In this document: piece by piece, positions 1-14,464 of the stretch | How positions within the stretch are numbered: position 1 is the stretch's first letter | Layout: every line of letters begins with the position of its first letter | DNA from: Mallotus nudiflorus | Taxonomy: Eukaryota > Streptophyta > Magnoliopsida > Malpighiales > Euphorbiaceae | Reading direction: 5' to 3' | Assembly (NCBI GenBank): GCA_947683625.1 | Contig: CANTUR010000659.1 | Coordinates: forward strand, 538,501-602,500 | Length of the DNA: 64,000 nt | Notes under the pieces: generated by a model | Seen by the model: the letters and a program-made list of their open reading frames with translations, nothing else | Databases searched by the model: none | What the model was told of the DNA's origin: nothing | Position numbers and translations under genes: made by a program

Positions 1-1440
<1,440 letters not shown>

Positions 1441-1506
1441 GCCAAAATCATCATCATCATCTTCATTATCATCATTGTTGTCCTCATTGTCATCATCGTC
1501 ATCATC
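1441..1506 (-). pseudogene. Acidic C-terminal tail fragment of PMD gene
   Basis: Read on the minus strand this (CAT/ATC)-rich block encodes almost only Asp, Glu and Asn. It continues the Asp run at 4923-4940 on the other side of the solo LTR, so I take it as the acidic tail of the PMD pseudogene at 4928-7480, split by that insertion. Acidic tails of this kind are low in information, so the link rests mainly on adjacency, the same reading direction and the target duplication joining the two sides. Confidence 0.5.
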
Positions 1507-1899
1507 TGTCACGACCCAAATCAGGGGCCATGACCGGTGCTAGGGAACGAGAATTCTTTCGAATCCGAAACCCATAGCAAACCTTAAAAGTAAATCATGC
1601 AATAAAATAAAATAAATAAAATATTTATGCAGCGAAAATTAAATCTCAAATAATATGAATTCTTCAACTTCCTTTAACAAAAAAAATATCTCATCTCATA
1701 TCATAAATAAAATTTCTTAATATAAATCTTCAAAGAAACACTCTGAATTAAAATCTCATACATGCATAAAATCAAGTACAACTCTTGACAGAATCAAATA
1801 CAACAACTACTGTAGCGTCTAGAGTAAAAAATAAAACTCAAGTAAGTGATTTACATAATAGGGCCGAAGTGGAATAAATCCGGTGGATTAGTATACTGC

Positions 1900-1958
1900 T
1901 GAGGTCTGAAGAAGAGGACTCTCCTGTAAAAAAATCAACGGAGGGGAGTCAGACCTCA
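1900..1958. repeat. Conserved LTR stem-loop (solo LTR A)
   Basis: Outer 10-base arms TGAGGTCTGA and TCAGACCTCA are intact. The inner GTTGACT/AGTCAAC stem seen in the younger LTRs is mutated here. Confidence 0.85.
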
Positions 1959-4377
1959 TTGAGTGAATTGTTATAATATATATACACGCATTACTAAATA
2001 TCAAATGCAATCAATCATATGTATATAATAAATATTTATACAGGCATGTACACACAGATGCTGAAAATCACTTTATTTATAATACTGAAAAATATTAGTT
2101 TAAGAAGGATCAAATAGAACCTTAAATGATCGCAACCTCAAATAACAACAGACATCACTCTAGCCATTCAGGCTCACTTGTTTCCAAATAAATTCACTTA
2201 ATCCTTATTGACAGTAGACTGGCCCCAAGACACTAAGTCGACCGAACTCCAATAGTCTGACTATCAGTGTGATTGGCCCCGAGACACTAGGTCAATCGAG
2301 CTCCAACAATCACACTCTCATTCACCTCACATAACAATCAAATCAATTAAGTCATGATCCACAAATAGGTTAGTAATTTAACCTACAATCTATCGTCATA
2401 CTGGTACGTACTCAGTCATAGTGCTGCCCACTAGGAAACACGTTCTATTGATATCTTTCATTAAAAATAACTCATTTCATTCATAAGATAATGATGCATG
2501 ATATCATTATAAATAAGATTATAAACCATATATATACTAGAAATATACCTAAAATAAACTGAGTATATTTCAAGTATATATAAATAAAATCAATTCAAAT
2601 AAATCATGGAATATATTAAATTAAACCAATAATATATTTGAAAGTAATCTAGATTTAATTAAAAAGAAAAACATGCATTTATTTCATAATATACCAAAAA
2701 TATACTGAAAATATACCTAGAATACACTTAAGCATTTAGTAAGTCATTTATGCATATATAATACAATTAAAACATATATTTCTAAAACATGCAACCTAAA
2801 TGCACACATATATAAAATAACAACTCACAGGTGTGCGCTCTTCAAGATGGGTCCGACAGGACTGGTCCATTAGACTTTAGTCTCGGCGCAACTAAACAAA
2901 TAAAATGATCATGAAAATCAAAATAAATCTAACTTAACTTCTAGAGACTCGATCTAGGATTACTAACACAGATAGAGAATAGGAATTAGACCCGATGTCA
3001 CATTTTATAAGAATCCTACCGAAAATTCGGCAGAACCTCCCCTGTAAAACGGACATCTCTCTACTTAAAAAGTAGAGTCGGTCCTACAAGAAAAGTACAC
3101 TTCAAACTAGAATTCATACAACTCCTCGATCGGGACCCCAAACTACAAATTCCCCCGACCGAGGTCCACAATTCACAATAAAATACAATAAAATATATTA
3201 AAATTCAATAAATACTAAAAATACCCTTTAAGTACCAAAATATGGCTATTTAAGTATTAAAACACCAAAAGTAATTATTTTACCAATAATTACTTAAAAA
3301 CCCTAATTAATAATATAATATTATTAAAAATTGATATTTCTCGATAATTCCATAAATATTAATAAAAATTTATTTTATAAATCCAAATTACTTAATTAGT
3401 TCAAAAACATATTAAAAATTACTAAAATCCATTTATTTACAAAAATAGTTTATTATGAATAATTTGAAAATAATTTTTGAAAAATAGTATTAATTAGTTA
3501 AAATTAGTAAATAATTTATAAAAATCATTTGTATACCTCAAATAATATTAAAACCAATAAATTTAATATTCAACTAAAATTATCACCAGATTACTAAAAT
3601 ACCCCTAATATATAAAAATACACATAAAATACTAAAAATATTCAATAAAAATTATATAATTACACAAAAATTATTTTTTCAACATATTATTCATTAAAAT
3701 GAACAAATACACTTAATTAACCCATTATTTCTAATTAAATATATATTTAACCTATTTTTCAAAACTAACATAAACTAAAAATAATTATAAAAATTAAACA
3801 AAATACAAAAAAATTATAAATTAAATTCTAAAATTAACAATAACCATCAATAACACCAAAAATCAAAATTTCATTATTTATTTATTTTACGAAAATAATA
3901 AATTAATAATACAATAATAAAAAATTCATAAAAATCTAAATAATTCCCAAAAATCACATAAAAATTTTGGTATGTAGATTAAGCTAAGGGGAACAACATT
4001 TGTTAAGGCATCAAGCATGAATCACAAAGAATCAAGCTCAGAAAAATGGAAAAACTCTAGGTGACCAAAACTTAAAATTGCTCTCCACTAAAATCTAGAC
4101 CAAACCAGATGAAACGAAGCTTGAAAACACACTCATTAGTGCTCAAGGAAGAGAATGAGACTAGTGGTGTCGATAGAGGTGGTCGAAAACGGGACGAACA
4201 TCGAAGGCTTAATTTTCTGGTTTTCCGGCTTCTCAAGCTTTAAACAGCGCCGGAGAAGAAGGCTAATGGCGGCGGAAGGCGGGGAGGCACAATGACCAGA
4301 GAAGAAATGGACGGCGAGGGAGAGGGGAGGGTGTGATCGGGAAATGAGTGTGAGGGAGGGTGTTTTTATATTTATTT

Positions 4378-4658
<281 letters not shown>

Positions 4659-4927
4659 AACTCATTAAATTACATTTAAATAATGTAATTTATTAAAATA
4701 TTAATATTTCAAATGCTAAGGCACCAAATTAAATATTAATAAAATACTATTTCCCGAAATAATGAACTTAAATACATACATTGACGTAGAAAATTTTAAT
4801 TAAACGTAAAATAATAATGATAATAATTCATAAGATAATAAAATAATCAATTATTATTTTAAAATTATTAAACTGCATATCCTATTTTAAAATAAAATAA
4901 TTTAAAAACTCAGGTTATTACATCATC

Positions 4928-7480
4928 ATCATCATTAGCAGGAGTGGAGTCCCAAGGTGCAAATAGATTTGGATGTGTAGGGGGTGTAAAATGTGAGGGT
5001 GCTACTATAGGTGTAAAATGCAATAGTTATGTCGGCGATGCATGAATTCAAGTGGCAAATCGAGAAAGAAAATTTATTATAAGATCGGGAGCTGACATCA
5101 TCTGATGAGGTAAGGGAAAGGGACCAAAAGGATAAGAAAATAGAATCTTGTTACGAGGAGTCAACTTTGGTGGAAAAGTTAAGGAAGAAGGTCTGGGTTG
5201 CTGAGAAAATGGAAACTAAGGGGAAGGAATGCAAGAGGATGAAGAAGGACCAGGTGGATAAGAAAATGAAAAATGAGGGAAAGGAATGAAAGAGGATGAA
5301 GATGGACTGGATGAATAAGAAGAGGAAAACTGATTGGCATAAGGGAAAAAGGATGAAGAGGAAGTAGTAACATCAGCAAATGTAGATGAGAGATTAATGT
5401 CTGCAAGAGATAATGAAGAGGATAACTGAGTATGAAAAGAGACAGGAGGAGGAATAGTAAATATTGAAGTTGGGGCTAAAAAAGGTATATCAGTTGGACC
5501 ATATTCTCATGCATGACATTGATGACATCTAACCATCTACTCATCAGCAGATCCAATATTTTGTAAGTGTTATGTGAGTGGAACATGTGTTGGTGCAGGT
5601 TCAGGCTGGGGCATATCATCAGTAACTTTTCGTCTTGAATCATTAAGTGTAAATAATGCACTACTGGATAGTCGTATGGACCAAACCGTATCTTGAGGCA
5701 AAGATATATGCTCAAAAGCATCATCCTACATGTTAAAAAATATAATAAAAATTATTATCCACAAGTAAAGCATAAGTTAAATAATTTAATACTAAGAATG
5801 AATGTATAAATGTGTACATACATCTAATGCCAACCGAGCACTCCTAAGTGAGATCGATACCACTCCAAATATTATGAATGATAGTGTCTGGCTTGATCTG
5901 AAGCTATGCCTCTTACAACACTAAGAGCGTGATGAAGCCAAAGATCCACCCATCTTGCTTATTTCATTGGCCAATCAGCGTCTTGGTCATGCAAAAAAAT
6001 CATTAGAATGCAAATCATCAAGCTCAAATGGTACAGTAGGTATGGGCTAGGCATATCCAAATTGGCATAGTACCTTATTAGGTTAGTGCTATTCAACAAT
6101 ATAAATACAAATGAGTAGCACTACTGAACACCAAATGTCACGACCCTGTAAACAATAAGCTAGTAGAAGTTGAATAACTTCATTGCTATAGGGCTCCCAA
6201 ATAATCTGAAAAAATATAAAAAACCAATATATGGTAAAAAAATTTGTGTTACACTAGTAAAATATAAAATACATTATGTCTTTCAATGTTTGCCTTTTCC
6301 ATGGTAAATTATACCTTATCCTCCCATGTGTAACCAAGTCTAAGGTGAATGCCGGTGATAACATGTGTTGAAATAGAAGTAGTTGTTCGAGATCTACTCC
6401 ATCTAAAAAAAATATATTAAAGTTAGTTGCATATCTTAAAAGTTTAAAATTTTATTTCAAAAAAAAAAAGTATAAAAATTTATACCTTTGGCCTAAAGGA
6501 GCATCTTATGGAATTGCACTACCATGTAGTATAGGAGCAAGAAAAGGAAATTGCTTCCAAGCCCAAAATTGAAGCAAAAATAATGGGCTTCTAATATGTG
6601 CAACAGGTGGCAATCTGGATGCTTTACATAGCTCTTTATATAGAAAAACCAAATATGCAGATCCCTAACTATACTGACCGATAGTGTCCATGTTTTCTAA
6701 ATACGGTTCACTTTTCCCATACTAGCAGTTGGGAACACTAAAAATGAGTAGAGCTATAAGATGCATGCATGCATATGCTTATGCAAAGTTGTCTAGTTAA
6801 CAATTTTTGGTAGAGCTAAGAAATGTCTATAAAACCATGAACTTTTTACCATCGAATGATGAATAACTGTGGGTCTAGAGCAATCCCTAAAAGTGCTTTG
6901 CATAAGTCAACATAATCACATCTAACTCTACCAATAATCAGACGCCCTTCGATAATCCAGTCAATATACCAACATCCTGAACTGTAATAGACATCTCTCC
7001 ATCAGGAAAATGGAATGTATGTGTCTAGTCTTCATCTCTTTATAAGTGTGGTAATGAAGTGCCAATTATAATGAGATAGCCGTACTCAAAACAGACCAAT
7101 AAATCTAATATCTCATAATAGACCTTCCATTTCCATAGTCACATTATCGTAAAAGTTCCTCCTTATAGTGGTACATTGACATGATATTGTTGTTTCATCA
7201 TCAATATGAAAATATCAATAAAAAAATGTTTCATATTATATATGAAAAAATTTAAATGATGATAATAAATTGACAATAAATTAAGAAGTATAATAAATTC
7301 GTACCCTATTATGCTAGATAGCCTCGGACCTATGCTCCCTCTATAAATATAATAATGAACTATCATAGGAGCCAGGCTAAATGTAGTTGTGTGGTTCAAC
7401 ATTATGTTCCATTTATATATATCTATATCTAAAAAAAATAATTGAAAACTATCAATATATAAATTTAAAAAATACAACAT
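4928..7480 (-). pseudogene. Plant mobile domain (PMD) gene, decayed
   Basis: Read right to left, the minus strand carries recognisable pieces of a plant mobile domain, a plant-specific domain found in MAIN/MAIL proteins and in many transposons. Visible blocks in order: an N-terminal segment at about 7460-7300; THTFHFPDGEMSITVQDVGI near 7010-6950, the hallmark of the fold; a Ser-Ala-Tyr-Leu block with RAM/KELCKAS near 6660-6610; LLQFWAWKQFPFLAP near 6580-6530; IWEPYSNEVIQLL near 6190-6150; and an FELDDLHS segment near 6030. The Pro/Ser/Leu-rich frame at 5179-5406 and the Asp run at 4923-4940 look like a low-complexity C-terminus. Stops and likely introns interrupt it, so it is non-functional as it stands. 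Exon borders are approximate. Its role is unknown; MAIN/MAIL1 relatives act in the nucleus in genome stability and TE silencing. Confidence 0.7.
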
Positions 7481-7677
7481 GACAATAATGATAATATTAT
7501 AAGTTAATACAAAGTAATATTGACATGACTAGACAATCACATACATAATAATAATCAATTATATACAGTATAACATAAAGCACACTACATAATGTGACAA
7601 GACAATACATTATCACTTGAAAAATATATATAAATGGAATGTCATTTTGCTTTAGTTATATATATATATATATATAT

Positions 7678-8044
7678 AGTATGTAATGAAATTAACACCA
7701 CCAATCTTTTTATTTTGAAAAGAAATAACATATGGATGGTGCTTCAAGAAACAAGAGAGGTAGTCTGTGGCTACTACTAGAAAATTAAGATGATAATTGA
7801 CAATTAAAAGTTTATAATCCTAAAGAATATTATGCTAACCTTAAACGTGAATGGTCTTTAAGAGTTCATGAATTTGAGAATTTAGTTTTACAAGTACGTG
7901 AATTAGGATCTCCTATTATATGATGCATGTCATTGTTAATGGAATGAAGAAACCATTCACAATAGAAGGTTATTGTTAAAAGAATTTAAGAGTAGAACAA
8001 TAGGATGTTCATCAGAAGATCAAGATATTATATGCCAAAACTTG

Positions 8045-8093
<49 letters not shown>

Positions 8094-9587
8094 GTATGTA
8101 ATGAAATTAACAACACCAATCTTTTTATTTTGAAAAGAAATAACATATGGATGGTGCTTCAAGAAATGGGAGAGGTAGTCTGTGGCTACTACTAGAAAAT
8201 TAAGATGATAATTGACAATTAAAAGTTTATAATCCTAAAGAGTATTATGCTAAACTTAAATGTGAATGGTCTTTAAGAGTTCATGAATTTGAGAATTTAG
8301 TTTTACAACTACGTGAATTAGGATCTCCTATTATATGATGCATGTCATTGTTAATGGAACGAAACAACCATTCACAATACGAGGTTGTTGTTAAAAGAAT
8401 TTAAAAGTAGAATAATAGGATGTTCATCAAAAGATCAAGATATTATATGTCAAAACTTGCTATATATATAGTATGTAATGAAATTCACAACACCAATCTT
8501 TTTATTTTGAAAGAAATAACATATGGATGGTGCTTCAAGAAATGGGAGAGGTAGTCTGTGGCTACTACTAGAAAATTAAGATGATAATTGACAATTAAAA
8601 GTTTATAATCCTAAAGAATATTATGCTAACCTTAAACGTGAATGGTCTTTAAGAGTTCATGAATTTGAGAATTTAGTTTTACAAGTACGTGAATTAGGAT
8701 CTCCTATTATATGATGCATGTCATTGTTAATGGAACAAAGAAACCATTCACAAGACAAGGTTACTGTTAAAAGAATTTAAGAGTAGAACAATAGGATGTT
8801 CATCAAAAGATTAAGATATTATATGTCAAAACTTGCTATATATATAGTATGTAATTAAATTAACAACACCAATCTTTTTATTTTGAAAAGAAATAACATA
8901 TGGATGGTGCTTCAAGAAATGGGAGAGGTAGTCCGTGGCTACTACTAGAAAATTAAGATGATAATTGACAATTAAAAGTTTATAATCCTAAAGAATATTA
9001 TGCTAACCTTAAACGTGAATGGTCTTTAAGAGTTCATGAATTTGAGAATTTAGTTTTACAAGTACGTGAATTAGGATCTCATATTATATGATGCATGTCA
9101 TTATTAATGGAAAGAAACCATTCATAATACGGGGTTACTATTAAAAGAATTTAAAAGTAGAACAATAGGATGTTCATCAAAAGATCAAGATATTATATGT
9201 CAAAACTTGCTATATATATAGTATGTAATGAAATTAACACCACCAATCTTTTTATTTTGAAAAGAAATAACATATGGATGGTGCTTCAAGAAATGGGAGA
9301 GGTAGTCTGTGGCTACTACTAGGAAATTAAGATGATAATTGACAATTAAAAGTTTATAATCCTAAAGAATATTATGCTAACCTTAAACGTGAATGGTCTT
9401 TAAGAGTTCATGAATTTGAGAATTTAGTTTTACAAGTACGTGAATTAGGATCTCATATTATATGATGCATGTCATTGTTAATGGAACGAAGAAACCATTC
9501 ACAATACAAGGTTACTGTTAAAAGAATTTAAGAGTAGAACAATAGGATGTTCATCAGAAGCTCAAGATATTATATGTCAAAACTTGC
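7678..9587. repeat. Five-copy tandem array, period about 375 bp
   Basis: Five copies, marked by ATGGATGGTGCTTCAAG at 7732, 8147, 8523, 8900 and 9274 (spacings 415, 376, 377, 374). Adjacent copies are joined by (TA)n of differing length; the longest run, at about 8048-8089, explains the 415 spacing. Each copy contains a short open stretch on the plus strand, such as EFENLVLQVRELGS, that I do not recognise. Stops are shared between copies, so the array amplified after any coding capacity was lost. The last copy runs on into unique sequence. Confidence 0.95.
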
Positions 9588-10193
9588 TAAAGATCAAGCT
9601 ATTGTAATAGCTAGAACCATTACTGAGTTAGACGTAAGAAATTTTTAAAATAATTCAATGTATATTTCTGCCTATGAAATGTCAGATGATGAGTAGTTAC
9701 ATTAGTTCAAAATTTTTTACATTCAATATGTTTTATTGTATTATATTTCATCATATGATATGTCAATATCGGAAGTGCATTCATGTGAATGTGCTATTGA
9801 ATAAAAAATGCTAACTTGTTGTTGACCACCATTTTCAAATAACTTTTGTGAAAATGTACAAAAGAAAAACCTATTCAATCATATTTTGATATGATTATTC
9901 TCTTCTCTAATATGATACAAAGCATTGTGTATTTCAGTCATATTAGTTCGTGTCATTTCAATTGCCCACCATTTTAGAACTCGTATTTTCAGCTCTATGG
10001 CTTTTTAGCTTCTTACTCACGATAATTTCACTCTTTAATCATTTTAACCAAAACACCATGACTATCATGTTGGGTTGGATCTAATGGATATAAAAAATCA
10101 TCATCTAGAGCCTAATGATGCCTAGTGGCCCTGAATATCACCTGGACCATAATGTCTAGACATTGTTCTTACAAAATTAAACTTTAATAAAAA
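9588..10193. other. Unique AT-rich sequence, no gene seen
   Basis: The first 120 bases extend the frame of the last tandem copy (AIVIARTITELDVRNF on the plus strand) and then stop. The remainder shows no coding signal or repeat. Confidence 0.5.
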
Positions 10194-10198
10194 ATAGT

Positions 10199-12079
10199 TA
10201 TAGACACCCGATTTAGTCAGCCAGTGTTAGGGAACGAATTAGGGATGCTCGATTTGATCGGCCCGTTGTTAAGCCCAATGATGAGAATGTGAAACTTAGA
10301 CACAAGAACAAAACTTGATTCTCCAATTGGAAATGGACTTGAAAGCCTAAAAGCCTCAAAAGCCCAAGACTTAGCTCAATTGTCCAAAAATAACCCGGGC
10401 TTATTGGGCCCAACATAGGCCCTAGCCAAAGGGGCATCACCTCAATGCAATGAGGCGATCACCTTTTCAGCAGTTACTGCAGAGACGATCACCTCATTGT
10501 AGAGGCACGGCCTCTATGATAGACCACTTACAGTTGCAGCCATAGTGGCCAAGTGGTGTGGGCCCCACACCATCAGAAATGATTTTACATAAAGAAGAGT
10601 TTTTTTGGGGGGGGGGAAGAAAAAGGCAATGAGGGCTTATGATGGGTAAATAGCCTAAGGGCATGGGCAAGGTAGGTGATAAAAAGAAAAGTGAAGAGAA
10701 AAAAAGGAGAGAGAGGAGACCCATTTTGAAAAAAAAAATAAAAAAGAGAAAAAAAAGGCTTTGAAAAAAGATAAAAAGGGACGTTCTTGAGGGAAGAGGG
10801 AGAATTGAAGCAAAAGTAAGCTCACAATCCTTAGGAGAGAAAGGGCAAAAACTTATGTCAAAGTGGAATTCAAATTCAAGTGGAGATCACACTTAAAAGC
10901 ACATCACTGAGGGTCCATTACTTTGGTAAAACTTTGCATCCAAATATACTTTTTTATAACTTTATCATTTGTGTGTTTAGTTTGCATGTGACTAAGTTGT
11001 TAGTATACTTTACGTATATTTCAAGTTTATTTCATTTATTACACTACCTCATTGATATGATCTCTTAAACTATTATATGTAGTTGTAATTTGGCACCTAT
11101 TGGATGCATGTGTGCATGTACTACTTACTCAGGGTAGAAGTTTATTTGTTTTGAGAGTTAAACTAGTATGTTGATCAGGCGATGCCTCTACAGGCGATCG
11201 TCTCTTCGCAAAGGCGATCGCCACATTGACAAGTCGATCAGCTATTTGGCTGTTCTCCCTTTATGAAATTTTGCATAATGTTCACTTCATATGCTCTGTC
11301 CACCTTTATACATAATTCTTCCATTGTATGATGATAATTATTTTGGTTATTTGAGGGTTTCTTTAGTTAGTGACATGAAAACCCTTTTAGAACATTATTT
11401 GTAAATATTTCTATGTAATGTCACGTTTCGCAAAAGAAAACTAACCATATGTTATTGTAGGAATTATTTGATGATCCACATCATTGAGTAGTCATTGTCA
11501 TTAGCTAATTCCTTAGACCATTATGCTTATGTAAATAGTTTGTTACTAGTTTACTTTTAGTATATATATGGTTTATTTTCTATATATTATTCTTTTATTT
11601 TATCTAAAGTGTTGTAATCCCTAATCCCTTTTCCCATTTGATTCGAATGTATGGTTTTAAATTATTACTTATTTTATTTTTGTTAAATGTTGGGACTTAA
11701 AAGCATGAAATTGGATTAATGTGCAAACTTGGACTTAGTTATAAAATTTGGCAATTATCTGAAGGCAATTACAATACGTGTGGCAATAAAGAAATAATGA
11801 ATAATTAAAGGTAATAATACCCAAAACACAAATGGAGCCGTAAGGTTGGGTGGGCATTCTAAAAGCCCATACCTAGTTTTCAAACCTGCTCTTTGATGAC
11901 GACTTCTGGGAACCTCCATGGGATCCAGTTGTTGTACGATGTGTCCCGACTTTTACCCAGGTGGTGACTCCATCTTCAAATAGGCCTAAGACCTATATCA
12001 TATTTCTAAGTGGGCCTCAAGCCCACACAATGCTGTGGTCACCAAACACTTGGGCGCATGCTAAACCCCATCGCTTACA
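10199..12079 (+). repeat. 5' LTR of the Tat/Ogre element
   Basis: 1881 bp. It starts TATAGACACCC, which I read as a mutated TGTAGACACC, and ends CGCTTACA directly before the PBS. It matches 30749-32631 over its whole length with scattered differences. Clusters of AGGCGATCGCCT-like palindromes occur near 10445-10510 and 11176-11235. Confidence 0.92.
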
Positions 12080-12080
12080 A

Positions 12081-12098
12081 TGGCGACTCCACTAGGGA
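12081..12098 (+). other. Primer binding site (Tat/Ogre element)
   Basis: TGGCGACTCCACTAGGGA lies one base after the 5' LTR. From memory this resembles the PBS of Ogre/Tat elements, thought to pair with an arginine tRNA; that identity needs checking against tRNA 3' ends. Confidence 0.7.
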
Positions 12099-13019
12099 TA
12101 GAGAAACTGATTCCAGTGTTTTATGTTTTATCATTTTTAATTATTTTCTTATTTCTTTTGCATCTTATGCATTCACTACACATTTTGCACACAATGAGGA
12201 CTTCAGTCCTAAATAAACCCAGCAGTAATTAGTACTTTGCTACCTACATTTCACTCAAACCTAGTGGTGGAATATTTGACTATTGTCACTCATGACACGT
12301 AATAATACCCTTAAGTGGGGAGACGTATATGGATGTATATCATTATGGGAACCGAAGCATTTTTACCCAAGACTCAAGCCCATGTAATGACCTAGTAACT
12401 ATCCTTAAGGATTTTCCCTACATGCATGTGTGTAATGCCATATAATGGACCCTTAAAATAAATCTTAAGCCCATAAACAAGCAATCCAAGGTAAATTGGG
12501 CCCTCATGTTCAACCAAAGCCCATTATAAAAAAACCAAGTCAATGAAGGCCTCTCATGCCTATTCATAACCCATTTCAAGTGGGCCTTGACAAGTGAGTT
12601 TATGGTGCTAAGGACCTTGGTCCATAGGAAATGGACTCAGACTTTATTTAAAGGACCCGTTACTTGTTTGAATCATTTTGAGAGTTATCTTGCATATGTC
12701 AGTTTTATTATCCCCATTGATAATTAAAACCCAGACCAAAAATCCTAGGATAAGAAACTCACCATGGAATACGCCTGTGGGAGAAATAAGGGCAGAAGTT
12801 TGCACGTTTAAGCTTTGCATTTTGGTTTTATGTATCTTCTTTTTGTTTCTTTTTATTTATTTATTTCTTACCTTCCTTAAAATAAAATGGACTTGCATAT
12901 TATGCATACACATCATGCATTATTCTAAAATATGATTTTTTAGCATTATATATCCTTCGAGCTCATCAAGGTGGGTCTGAATTAGTTTAGGTCATTTAGT
13001 CAGAAATTCAAAAGTGGAA
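12099..13019 (+). other. Leader between PBS and gag
   Basis: About 920 bases with no convincing coding frame. Ogre elements often carry an extra ORF upstream of gag; I see none here, either because it was never present or because it has decayed beyond recognition. Confidence 0.5.
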
Positions 13020-14464
13020 ATGGCAGGTGGTTTTGATCCAGAGGCATTTAAGGCACAGTTGAAAGATGAAGTGATGGCAGAAATTGGATCTATGATGAGG
13101 GAGATGATGGGGGAAATTACTAAGCTCAATATGGAGAATTAGCCAATATAGTCATCCAATGTGCCACCAACCTGATAGATCTTGATAAGGAGATCCTACT
13201 TCAGGGAAAGGAAGAAGATGATGCAACGGTACTAGCCAAACCATCAAACCAGAAAAATGTGAATGCAACCGAAGATGTGGGGCAAATTGAGTGGGCCAAG
13301 AGCATGACCAAGGCTATGAACCAAATGCAAATGATGATGAAAAAAAGGGCATTATCACCCCCCCTAGATTATGCCGATCTGAATCTAGGAAGGGAAGATG
13401 AACTACTACCCCATAAATTCAAATTCTCTGATATGAAGAAATACTCTAACATCAAGGATCCCTATTTGGATCTGAAGAAGTATGTGACTTATATGATGGC
13501 CACTGAGTTGACCGAGAGCCAAATCATCAAGCAGTTCCCTATGTCATTGGAGGGAGCACTGATCTGCTGGTACTACACTTTGGAACCACATGTTTAGTCA
13601 TATTGGAAGGAGTTATATGCCACTTTTATAAAGTAATATGGCCTCAATGTTCAGTTGGAAGTATCCCTGAGAGATTTGTAGAACACTAAGTAGAGCTTTA
13701 ATGAGTCCTTTGCTAATTACCTAACTTGCTGGAGGGGAAAGCTGTCTTTGATGAGGCATAGGCCTACTGAGTTAGATCAATTAGTTCTGGCAATAGAGGG
13801 GTGTGTCTAAGCACTGTCTAGAAAGCTGAGAGATTTTTGGATCAGAAACTTTGAAGAATTATATAGGTTTAGGGTCCAAAAAGAGTTAGATCTAGCTCAG
13901 GAAAAGAAATTCTTCGGAGGGAGGTCTAGGGGCAAGAAAGGAGTTGGTTCAAGCAGTAATGTTCAAATCAATGCTATCTAACCACCGAGCAATAACATAC
14001 AGGTTAATGCAGTTAGATAGCCTCAGAGATTTTTGAATTTGGGATGCCCTTTATCCAAAGTCTTCGACAAGCTTATTAAGAAAAACCTATTCGACCTTTA
14101 CCTTCACAATAACCCCTACCCGGTGCCAACCCAAAGCTTTTTTGCAAGTCTCACCAGACCATTAAACATGACACTGATAGTTGTGCCCAATTAAAGTATA
14201 AAATCCAAGACTTGATTGACTCAGGCATGATTACTGACCCAAAAACTAGAAAGCCAAATATATAAACCAACCCCTTGCCCAACTACCGAAATATCCACCA
14301 CCAAATGTGCCCATCTTGATGATCAACACTAGTCTAACAGAGGAGCAAGTCCTAAAATCCTTCATGGAAGTCACTCATAACTCTTTAGAAGCCGAGCCTA
14401 AGAACCTAAGACCAAGCAAACAACCCATGGAATTACATGTGCATGTCTTGGACATATAGAGTTC
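13020..14464 (+). pseudogene. gag: gag of the Tat/Ogre element, decayed
   Basis: Gag forms the capsid-like particle that packages the element RNA. The frame opens at the ATG at 13020 (MAGGFDPEAF) and continues with a classical retrotransposon gag core: FKFSDMKKYSNIKDPYLDLK at about 13420-13480, then QIIKQFPMSLEGALICWYY near 13520-13580, YGLN.QLEVSLRDL and the LTCWRGKLSLM block to about 13760, and EELYRFRVQKELDLAQ near 13850-13905. Remnants of a Cys/His segment (KHDTDSCAQLKYKIQDLIDS) lie near 14160-14220. At least ten stops interrupt it, nearly all where a Gln is expected (TAG or TAA), so it is a pseudogene. Downstream, an acidic/Lys-rich linker leads to protease. Confidence 0.85.
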
